Assembly: GCA_019307665.1 (NCBI GenBank)
Contig: JAFDJC010000190.1
Location: forward strand, 1-8,322
Length of the DNA stretch: 8,322 bases
Source: Deltaproteobacteria bacterium
Lineage (GTDB): Bacteria > Desulfobacterota > Desulfobacteria > Desulfobacterales > SURF-7
Direction: 5' to 3'
The translations under genes were made by a program, and so were the position numbers. Positions 1 through 5,648 of the stretch are shown one piece after another (the stretch's first letter is position 1; each line of letters starts with the position of its first letter). The notes under the pieces were generated by a model, which did not search any database, was not told where the DNA came from, and worked only from the letters and a program-made list of their open reading frames with translations.

Positions 1-1
1 A

Positions 2-622
2 GATGAAACCTTGAGAAAAATGCTGGCGGAACAAGGCATGACATTGGATCAATACCGCAGCAAAATGAAAGAGCAGATACTCAGGGCAAAGCTCATAGAT
101 TATAAGGTGAAGTCAAAGATCATCATCACAAAAGAAGATATTGAATCATATTATAACGATCATCATAAAGAATATTCAGGAACCAGTAAGTATCACCTTA
201 GAAATATCATCATGAAGACATCTGATTTTAGTGAAGGCAAACAACAGGTCTTCGAAAGGATGGAAACCATTCTTTTAAGGCTGAAGCAGGGTGAAGCGTT
301 TGCTGATCTGGCAATGACATATTCTGAATCACCAATTGCTGAAAATGGCGGCGATATTGGCCTTTTCAAACTAGACGACCTTGTTAATAATATCAGGGAT
401 TCAGTGGAAAAAATCAAGCCCGGAGAATTTACAGAAATCATCGACACAGATCTTGGGTATCAAATTTTTTATCTCGAAGAAATTGTCACAACTGAAGGAG
501 TAACTCTTGAAAAGGCAACGCCTTCAATTGAAGAAAAACTTTACAAACAAGAACTCGAAAATAAATTTAAAGCCTGGATATCCGATTTAAAAGAAGAAGC
601 TCATATCCAGTTAATAAAATAG
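2..622 (+). CDS. SurA/PpiC-type periplasmic peptidyl-prolyl isomerase (C-terminal part, 5' truncated)
   Basis: The reading frame is open from the window edge (first full codon at 2) to TAG at 620-622, so the true start lies upstream; 206 residues are visible. The first ~55 residues look like the end of a SurA-type N-terminal chaperone region (MTLDQYRSKMKEQI, then KEDIESYYNDH). Bases ~188-480 encode one parvulin (PPIC rotamase) domain: a YHLRNIIM strand, an AFADLAMTYSESP helix and loop, GGDIGLF, then KPGEFTEIIDTDLGYQIFYLEE. A charged helical tail follows. Proteins of this family bind unfolded outer-membrane proteins in the periplasm and isomerise prolyl bonds. A signal peptide is expected but lies outside the window. 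E. coli SurA has two parvulin domains; only one is visible here and it sits close to the C-terminus, as in many SurA-like proteins of other phyla. The rodZ-like gene follows after 16 bp. The family call is firm; which member (SurA, PrsA-like or PpiC) is not settled. Confidence 0.88.
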   Translation, partial: DETLRKMLAEQGMTLDQYRSKMKEQILRAKLIDYKVKSKIIITKEDIESYYNDHHKEYSGTSKYHLRNIIMKTSDFSEGKQQVFERMETILLRLKQGEAFADLAMTYSESPIAENGGDIGLFKLDDLVNNIRDSVEKIKPGEFTEIIDTDLGYQIFYLEEIVTTEGVTLEKATPSIEEKLYKQELENKFKAWISDLKEEAHIQLIK

Positions 623-638
623 AATATATTTTATAAAT

Positions 639-1376
639 ATGACTTCAGAAAAAATAAAAAATATTTCATTTGGTCGATATCTGAAATCGGTCAGGATCGA
701 AAAGGGGATCGATTTAAGAAAAATTGCCAAAGAGACAAAAATATCGCAGAGCATATTAGTGAATCTTGAGAATGAAAACCATGAAAAACTCCCTGGTCCC
801 TTATTTGTCAAAGGATTTATTCAAGGCTATGCAGAGATTGTCGGCGCAGACGCAATACTGGCGGGAAAAAACTATATGGTCAGTCTTGAAAAGCACAAAA
901 AAACATTTATGCCGGAATCTGAACTTTCAAAAAGAAAATCTGTATCCCGGTATCATCTATCTGTCTGCTTCAGCCTGCTGACATGCATTATCATCCTTTC
1001 TGTCTATTTAATGTCCGGTGCTGATGACACTTCCATGAAGAAAGTGCATCAGCAGACAGCAGACAGCAAAAAGAACATGAAAATATCCACCGATGCAGCT
1101 CCTCATGAAACCATGCCAAAAAAAACTGAAAACTTGGCAACAGATATATTGACACTGGCTGTTTCAGCAGTAGAGAAGACATGGTTAAAGATAATCATTG
1201 ATGACCAGTCCCCCCAAGAATATCTCCTGGAACCCGGAGACCATCTTGAACTGGAATCGTCCACGAAGTTTAATATTCTTGTCGGGAATGCCGCAGGCGT
1301 TAAGTTGATGTTCAACAATAAGCCTGTTAAGGTATTCGGCAAAAATGGACAGGTTGTCACAATGCAACTGCCATAG
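639..1376 (+). CDS. RodZ-like cytoskeletal/cell-shape protein (HTH + TM + DUF4115)
   Basis: This 245-residue protein has the three-part RodZ layout. Residues ~11-80 form a Cro/C1-type helix-turn-helix (FGRYLKSVRIEKGIDLRKIA, then ISQSILVNLEN and LPGPLFVKGFIQGYAEIVG, the typical HTH_25 ending). Residues ~106-126 are a single hydrophobic membrane span after a basic stretch (SKRKSVSRYH), consistent with a cytoplasmic N-terminus. A low-complexity Lys/Thr linker (~130-175) leads to a C-terminal beta-rich DUF4115-like domain (TWLKIIIDDQSPQEYLLEPG, GNAAGVKLMFNNKPV). RodZ couples MreB filaments to the elongation machinery, and its HTH contacts MreB rather than mainly DNA. The HTH begins about 11 residues after the chosen ATG, so no later start is possible. 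That ATG has no clear Shine-Dalgarno sequence (AT-rich leader 623-638), so expression may depend on coupling to the upstream gene. A membrane-bound transcription factor is the alternative, but the DUF4115-like tail favours RodZ. Confidence 0.82.
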   Translation: MTSEKIKNISFGRYLKSVRIEKGIDLRKIAKETKISQSILVNLENENHEKLPGPLFVKGFIQGYAEIVGADAILAGKNYMVSLEKHKKTFMPESELSKRKSVSRYHLSVCFSLLTCIIILSVYLMSGADDTSMKKVHQQTADSKKNMKISTDAAPHETMPKKTENLATDILTLAVSAVEKTWLKIIIDDQSPQEYLLEPGDHLELESSTKFNILVGNAAGVKLMFNNKPVKVFGKNGQVVTMQLP

Positions 1377-2257
1377 TCTTCCTGCAAAGGGATAATTATG
1401 ATTACTGAAGTTAACAAAATTCTTCTGGATAGTGTAAAAAGACTGTTGCGGCGCGGCGCTACAGCTAATTTGCAAAAAATTATTAACAAAACGCATGCAG
1501 CCGACCTTTCCGTCCTTTTCAGATCTATAACCTTTGCCGATCAACTGCGACTGTTCGATATGATAAAGGATATCGAACGAAAAGGTATCCTTTTCAGCGA
1601 GCTGGATGAAGACTCCCTGCTCCGCCTTGTAGACAATCTTGACATTGATGACATAGTCAAAATTCTTGAAAATATGGCCACCGATGATGTCGCCGACCTT
1701 CTGGGCCGACTGCCGGATGAAAAATCAGGGGCTATTCTTGAAAAAATGAAAAAGGAAGGATCGGAAGAGATTGAAGATCTCCTCCGCTATGATGATGATA
1801 CAGCCGGCGGTATTATGATTCCGGACTTCATCGCGCTTAAAGAAGACTTAACCGCCCGTGAAGCAATAGAGGCGCTACAGAAAGACTATATTGACGTTGA
1901 AATGCCATTTTATCTTTATGTGGTTGATGAGTACAACAATCTGGTTGGCGTAAGCTCCTTGCGTCAGCTGGTTGTCGTTCCCCCTGACACCCGGCTGAGA
2001 GACTTCATGGCCACCGATGTGTTTTCCGTTACAACCAATATGGACCAGGAAGAAGTAGCAAAAATTGTTGCCAAGTATGACATCCTTGCTGTTCCGGTTG
2101 TTGATGAAAACAACCAGCTTGTCGGTATTGTAACGGTTGATGATGTCATCGATATTTTCAGGGCGGAAGCAACAGAAGATATTCTGAAAATGGCAGGGGT
2201 CGGCGAAGAATTTATCGAAACAAAATCTGTGATGCGAAGTACACGAATCCGCCTGCC

Positions 2258-2276
2258 ATGGCTTTTTGCTTGCCGA
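2258..2276 (+). other. Deletion/frameshift junction in mgtE
   Basis: The upstream frame reads PWLFA (to base 2270) and the downstream frame reads LLAEFAYLAAF (from 2266), so the family-like frames overlap at TTGCTT (2266-2271). A short shared string such as TGCTT at both ends of the lost segment would explain the join as a microhomology deletion. That is inferred, because the ancestral sequence is not seen. A run of five T (2263-2267) lies at the same place and could also promote errors, but a slip alone would not remove a whole helix. Confidence 0.6.
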
Positions 2277-2694
2277 ATTTGCCTATCTTGCAGCATTTAT
2301 ACCTGTCATTATGGGTATGGGAGGGAATATCGGCACACAGTCTTCCACGATTGTGGTCAGAGGACTTGCCACCGGCAAAATCAACATCAGAGACCTGTGG
2401 CCGGTGGTGCTGAAAGAACTCACTGTCGGGCTTATCCTGGGAGTCACATACGGTATGCTAATAGGACTAGTGGCACAGGTGCAGTACAACGAATATAAGC
2501 TTGCCATGTCTGTGGCATTTGCGGTTCTTTTATCAATGTCTGTTGCAGCACTTGTTGGATCAATGGTACCCATGGTCCTTGCAAGAATCAACATAGACCC
2601 TGCGGTAGCGACCGGTCCCTTTGTCACAACATCAATTGATATCATCAGTATATATTTCTATTTCACTATAGCCACAGTTCTTTTGGGTATATGA
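2266..2694 (+). pseudogene. MgtE C-terminal membrane fragment (TM2-TM5), out of frame with the N-terminal part
   Basis: This is the second reading frame of the broken mgtE gene, listed separately because it could be annotated as its own gene. It encodes 142 residues if read from the TTG at 2266, which has no good ribosome-binding site. It contains the conserved MgtE pore stretch (FIPVIMGMGGNIGTQ, then STIVVRGLATGKI), the charged loop before the next helix (WPVVLKELTVGLILG) and the last helices with the conserved NIDPAVATGPFVTTSIDIIS. The last of these carries the Asp-containing segment that in Thermus MgtE forms the Mg2+ site in the pore. The frame is free of internal stops. Without the CBS domains and the first helix it is unlikely to work alone. 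Its stop codon overlaps the recO start (ATGA). Confidence 0.8.
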
Positions 2695-3479
2695 CTCATA
2701 TGTCCGGTTTTTCAACGCCTGCCATAATGCTGCGACGAATTGAACATGGCGATTATGATCTGATTATAACCTTCATGACCCTGGAGCAAGGCAAAATTAC
2801 CGTAATCGCAAAACACGCCAGAAAAAGCATAAAGCGTTTTTCAGGTATTCTTGAACTTTTTACAATGCTTCAGGTAGTCTGTACAAAAGGACGGGGAACT
2901 ATGCCTATCCTACAGGAAGCGTCGCTCGAACAGCCTTATTACCATATCCGGAAAGACATTAAAAAGACGGCATATGCGAGCTACTGGACTGAAATAATTA
3001 ACGAGTGGCTTGAAGAAGGAAAAAAACAGACCGATATATTCTATCTTTTAATGCAAACCTTGCATGCCCTCGACACCAGCAGCGTGTCTGATGAACATGC
3101 AAGCATCTTTTTTCAAACGCGCTTCCTTAAGGCAGCCGGTCTTTCGCCCAATCTTTCCGAATGTCATATCTGCAAAACCGGACTTGACGGAATACCAGGT
3201 AACAACTTAGGCATTGACCTCTCCGGAGGCGGCATTGTTTGCGGTAAATGTGAAAAGCACCCTACGGGCAAAAAACAGATCTCAAAAGGGACCGTTAAGC
3301 AGCTCTTGTGGATAAGCAGAGGGGATGAAAAAACTGCGAAACGAGTCAAGTTTTCTTCACAGACATTGAAAAACAGCCTTGAATTTTTAGACAGCTTTAT
3401 TTCATATCATCTGGGTAAAGATTTAAAGAGCTTGAAGTTTTTACGCGACATGAGACATTCTCACTTTGGAAAAAGATAA
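2691..3479 (+). CDS. recO: DNA repair protein RecO
   Basis: RecO binds single-stranded DNA and, with RecR, helps load RecA onto SSB-coated gaps in the RecFOR recombination-repair pathway in the cytoplasm. The 262-residue length is normal. Residues ~7-80 form the N-terminal OB fold (STPAIMLRRIEHGDYDLIIT, GKITVIAKHARKS, FSGILELFTML, a typical RecO opening). A helical middle follows with the hallmark FFQTRFLKAAGLSP (~140-153). A four-cysteine zinc site lies at C158, C161, C184 and C187 (CxxC...CxxC); it is present in many RecO proteins and absent from the E. coli one. The C-terminus (LKSLKFLRDM) is the usual RecO ending. The ATG at 2691 overlaps the mgtE stop (ATGA), implying translational coupling; a second ATG at 2700 is a possible start three codons in. 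The mgtE lesion may therefore affect recO translation. The family call is secure. Confidence 0.95.
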   Translation: MTHMSGFSTPAIMLRRIEHGDYDLIITFMTLEQGKITVIAKHARKSIKRFSGILELFTMLQVVCTKGRGTMPILQEASLEQPYYHIRKDIKKTAYASYWTEIINEWLEEGKKQTDIFYLLMQTLHALDTSSVSDEHASIFFQTRFLKAAGLSPNLSECHICKTGLDGIPGNNLGIDLSGGGIVCGKCEKHPTGKKQISKGTVKQLLWISRGDEKTAKRVKFSSQTLKNSLEFLDSFISYHLGKDLKSLKFLRDMRHSHFGKR

Positions 3480-3492
3480 TCGGGTGATCAAC

Positions 3493-4575
3493 ATGGCATT
3501 AAAAAACCTTAACAAAATACTTGAATCATCGCCGGCAGAAGCCTCTGCCCCGTGCCGGATTGACCTTGGCGGGACACTGGATCTCAGGACATTTCATTAT
3601 CCCTTAACACATCTTAAACCAAGTACTTTGAATATTGCCATTGATTTAAGAACTAATGTCCGCTTACTCCCATATCAAGACGACATGGTTAAGATATCAT
3701 CAAAAGGGTTTGAAAGCGCTGAATATCCGGCCGGCAAGGCCCCCTATTCCCACCCCATGGGTTTGATGTTTGCCATTGCCGGTTATTTCAATGCCTCCGG
3801 TGTTCATATTAAGATCGCTTCATCCTCACCACCGAGAAGCGCCCTGGGCGGTTCATCAGCAGCAGCAGTCGCCCTTGCCGCGGCTTTTTCAGCCATACTT
3901 GGAAAAGAAAATAAAATTATATCAAGGCAACACATTGCAATGCTTGCCCATACGATTGAAGAGACAGTTGCAGGTGTCCCCTGTGGAATGCAGGATCAGC
4001 TGGCGGCTGCTTATGGTGGCGTAAATGAATGGTGCTGGCCCGCTAAAATTGAAGGGCCGCCTTTTATTAGAAACGAGGTCGTGCGACAGGTGGAATACAG
4101 TGACCTGGAAAAACATATGCTTATTGCTTATTGCGGTATACCTCATGAATCAAAAAGTATTAATGGAAAATGGGTTAGTGACTTTCTTGAAGGCAGGTTT
4201 CGTGCTGAATGGGCTGACATTATCTCCATTACAAAAAAATTTATTGATTCGCTCTCTTCCGGCAATTATAAAGATGCAGCCTTAGCCATGAATATTGAAA
4301 CCGAAATCCGAACCAGGATGACGCCGGATGTTCTTGATGAAACAGGAAAAAGGCTTGTAAAAACGGCTGCTGAAAATAAATGCGGTGCCAGATTCACCGG
4401 AGCCGGCGGTGGCGGTTGTATCTGGGCTATAGGCGAACCTGCCGATATCGGCAGGTTAAAAAATTCATGGCAGGAAATCCTTTCTGAAAAAAAGGAAGGC
4501 TGCCTGTTAATAAACAGAATTGATTCTGACGGGCTAATAGTTAAATCCGATCGTCAGATATCTTTAAGCAATTAA
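3493..4575 (+). CDS. GHMP-family small-molecule kinase, substrate unknown
   Basis: This protein of 360 residues phosphorylates a small metabolite with ATP, judged by the GHMP signature. Motif 1 region is PCRIDLGGTLDL (20-31). Motif 2, the phosphate-binding glycine/serine loop, is PPRSALGGSSAAA (113-125). AGVPCGMQDQLAAAYGG (160-176) carries D168 in the place of the catalytic Asp of galactokinases. Motif 3 is CGARFTGAGGGGC (297-309). The RIDLGGTLDL opening and the GMQDQ motif lie between galactokinase and the heptose-7-phosphate/fucose kinase branch, so I do not assign a sugar. I chose ATG 3493 because GGTGATC (3483-3489), complementary to the 16S 3' end, sits just ahead of it. Upstream TTG 3466 and GTG 3484 in the same frame lack such support, and 3466 lies inside recO. 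The gap after recO is 13 bp. Its place between recO and glyQ suggests co-transcription but no shared pathway. Confidence 0.85.
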   Translation: MALKNLNKILESSPAEASAPCRIDLGGTLDLRTFHYPLTHLKPSTLNIAIDLRTNVRLLPYQDDMVKISSKGFESAEYPAGKAPYSHPMGLMFAIAGYFNASGVHIKIASSSPPRSALGGSSAAAVALAAAFSAILGKENKIISRQHIAMLAHTIEETVAGVPCGMQDQLAAAYGGVNEWCWPAKIEGPPFIRNEVVRQVEYSDLEKHMLIAYCGIPHESKSINGKWVSDFLEGRFRAEWADIISITKKFIDSLSSGNYKDAALAMNIETEIRTRMTPDVLDETGKRLVKTAAENKCGARFTGAGGGGCIWAIGEPADIGRLKNSWQEILSEKKEGCLLINRIDSDGLIVKSDRQISLSN

Positions 4576-4579
4576 AGGA

Positions 4580-4663
4580 GATGGCTTTGCAAAAAGTCCC
4601 AATCCCGTCACTCCGGCGAAAGCCGGAATGACAACAAATAATGTTTCTGACTTTTATTAAGTT
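4580..4663. mobile_element. MITE/REP-like palindromic insert between the kinase gene and glyQ
   Basis: A non-coding insert of about 84 bp is bracketed by a 9-bp direct repeat ATTAAAGGA (4571-4579 and 4664-4672) that looks like a target-site duplication. Inside are nested inverted repeats: an outer pair AAAAGTC (4592-4598) / GACTTTT (4649-4655) and an inner strong hairpin at 4607-4632. The left end GATGGCTTTGCAAAAAGTC and the CATTCCGGCTTTCGCCGG-type core resemble dispersed repeats I recall from deltaproteobacterial genomes; this is memory, not a search. The right terminal repeat is degraded beyond GACTTTT. Removing one 93-bp period would leave the kinase stop, one SD (AAAGGA) and the glyQ ATG in tight operon spacing, which supports insertion. 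No transposase is encoded. Confidence 0.6.
4607..4632 (+). repeat. Strong hairpin with GAAA tetraloop (REP-like palindrome)
   Basis: GTCACTCCGGC (4607-4617) and GCCGGAATGAC (4622-4632) are inverted repeats with 10 of 11 positions paired (one C/A mismatch) around GAAA (4618-4621), a GNRA-type loop closed by C-G. It lies 48 bp upstream of the glyQ start. No T-run follows on the + strand, so it is a poor intrinsic terminator; it may stabilise or process the transcript. Its functional effect is inferred only. Confidence 0.8.
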
Positions 4664-4666
4664 ATT

Positions 4667-4672
4667 AAAGGA
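4667..4672 (+). promoter_or_regulatory. Ribosome-binding site deciding the glyQ start
   Basis: AAAGGA (4667-4672) lies 8 bases before ATG 4681. The upstream in-frame ATG at 4673 minus one (4672-4674) overlaps this site and could not use it, so 4681 is the supported start. The same AAAGGA occurs at 4574-4579, in the left copy of the direct repeat. Confidence 0.65.
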
Positions 4673-4680
4673 TGTATAGA

Positions 4681-5553
4681 ATGCATTTTCAAAATGTTAT
4701 CCTGTCTTTGCAAAAATTCTGGGCACAAAGAGGGTGTGTGCTTATTCAACCGTATGATACTGAAGTCGGAGCCGGCACATTTCATCCGGCAACGCTTTTA
4801 AAGTCTCTTGGGCCGGAGCCATGGAAAACAGCTTATGTTCAGCCTTCCAGGCGCCCCACAGACGGTCGTTACGGTGAAAACCCGAACAGGCTTCAACACT
4901 ATTATCAGTTCCAGGTAATACTGAAGCCTTCTCCCCTTGATGTTCAAAAATTATACCTTCAAAGTCTCAAGGCCCTGGGCGTCGACCCTCTCGAACATGA
5001 TATAAGATTTGTTGAAGATGACTGGGAGTCACCGACATTAGGGGCCTCCGGTCTTGGATGGGAAGTCTGGCTTGACGGGATGGAGATTACGCAGTTTACA
5101 TATTTCCAACTGGCAGGCAGCATTGAACTGCATCCCGTATCCGTCGAAATCACATATGGCCTTGAGCGCATCGTCATGTATCTTCAAGGTATAGATAATG
5201 TATATGATATACAATGGAATGATGACATTAAATACGGAGATGTGCATCACCAGCAGGAAGTGGAGCAGTCAACCTATAATTTTGAAAAAGCCGATATAGA
5301 CATGCTGTTTGATTTCTTCAACAAATATGAAGCGGAAGCCAAAAGGATAATAGAACACTCCATGATACTTCCTGCTTATGAGTATTGCCTGAAATGTTCC
5401 CATACATTTAACATGCTCGATGCCCGCGGAGCAATCAGTGTCACCGAACGGACCGGCTACATTGCAAGAATAAGATATCTTGCCAGAGCTTGCGCTGAGG
5501 CTTACCTGGCACAGCGCGAGAAGATGGGGTTTCCATTATTGAAAAAAAATTGA
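4681..5553 (+). CDS. glyQ: Glycyl-tRNA synthetase alpha subunit
   Basis: This is the catalytic-core subunit of the bacterial alpha2beta2 class II glycyl-tRNA synthetase, which charges tRNA-Gly with glycine using ATP in the cytoplasm. It has 290 residues from ATG 4681, close to the family norm, and is colinear with E. coli GlyQ as recalled: CVLIQPYDTEVGAGTFHPAT, then SRRPTDGRYGENPNRLQHYY (active-site region), then FVEDDWESPTLG, GLGWEVWLDGMEITQFTYFQ, VEITYGLERIVMYLQG (class II motif-3-like Arg), YGDVHHQQEVEQSTYNFE and a C-terminal ARGAISVTERTGYIARIR. An alternative start at 4672 adds three residues but is disfavoured by the SD position. The GlyS subunit follows after a 95-bp AT-rich spacer. No T-box is seen upstream, and none would be expected outside Firmicutes-like groups. 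The leader instead carries a palindromic insert. Identification is secure. Confidence 0.97.
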   Translation: MHFQNVILSLQKFWAQRGCVLIQPYDTEVGAGTFHPATLLKSLGPEPWKTAYVQPSRRPTDGRYGENPNRLQHYYQFQVILKPSPLDVQKLYLQSLKALGVDPLEHDIRFVEDDWESPTLGASGLGWEVWLDGMEITQFTYFQLAGSIELHPVSVEITYGLERIVMYLQGIDNVYDIQWNDDIKYGDVHHQQEVEQSTYNFEKADIDMLFDFFNKYEAEAKRIIEHSMILPAYEYCLKCSHTFNMLDARGAISVTERTGYIARIRYLARACAEAYLAQREKMGFPLLKKN

Positions 5554-5648
5554 CCACAAGTGTTTGAAGATTTTATTTTTTTGTCATTTGTATTTTTTTA
5601 GTATTTAAAGTTTCGAATTTAGAATTTCTACTCAGCATTGAGGATGTT
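5554..5648. other. AT-rich spacer between glyQ and glyS
   Basis: This is 95 bp of very AT-rich sequence with two 7-T runs (5576-5582 and 5593-5599) forming an imperfect 17-bp direct repeat (5575-5591 / 5592-5608, 12 of 17 matching). I see no hairpin ahead of the T runs, so a terminator is not supported. A weak glyS SD (GAGGA, 5640-5644) closes the spacer. A cryptic promoter in this stretch is possible but not shown. Confidence 0.5.

Larger units (their letters stand above)
1398..2694 (+). pseudogene. mgtE: mgtE magnesium channel gene, disrupted by an internal deletion with frameshift
   Basis: MgtE is a homodimeric Mg2+ channel whose cytoplasmic N and CBS domains sense Mg2+ and gate a five-helix membrane pore. 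From ATG 1398 (SD AAAGGGA at 1385-1391) the frame encodes an N domain (~10-130), an acidic linker YDDDTAGGIM (131-140), CBS1 (~141-195), CBS2 (~203-256: MATDVFSVT to VGIVTVDDVIDIF) and the plug-helix region to RIRLPWLFA (~283-291). It then runs off-family for ~75 residues to a stop at 2496-2498. The rest of the membrane domain continues in another frame from ~2266 to TGA 2692-2694 (LAAFIPVIMGMGGNIGTQ onward). Against Thermus MgtE recalled from memory, about 17 residues (the first transmembrane helix) are absent between RLPWLF and AEFAYLAAF, so this is a deletion of 3k+2 bases (~50), not a one-base slip. Both halves are otherwise clean, suggesting a recent event or an assembly error. The product as read should not form a normal channel. 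Confidence 0.85.

Noticed and set aside
1103..1544. Antisense reading frames opposite rodZ and mgtE (and similar ones opposite glyQ, glyS and recO)
   Set aside because: They lie opposite well-conserved genes, have no recognisable domains and no supporting ribosome-binding sites.
2258..2276. Programmed ribosomal frameshift in mgtE at the T-run
   Set aside because: A frameshift would reconnect the frames but leave the first membrane helix missing. No frameshifting is known to me in this family.
3466..3492. Earlier TTG/GTG start for the GHMP kinase
   Set aside because: TTG 3466 lies inside recO without an SD. GTG 3484 lies within the GGTGATC site that serves ATG 3493.
4581..4631. A 16-codon reading frame (MALQKVPIPSLRRKPE) after AAAGGAG, possible leader peptide for glyQ
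   Set aside because: The SD is only about one base from the ATG, and the frame consists almost wholly of the palindromic repeat. There are no glycine codons, so an attenuator role for glyQ is not supported.
5571..5600. Intrinsic terminator after glyQ suggested by T runs
   Set aside because: No GC-rich inverted repeat precedes either T run on either strand that I can see.
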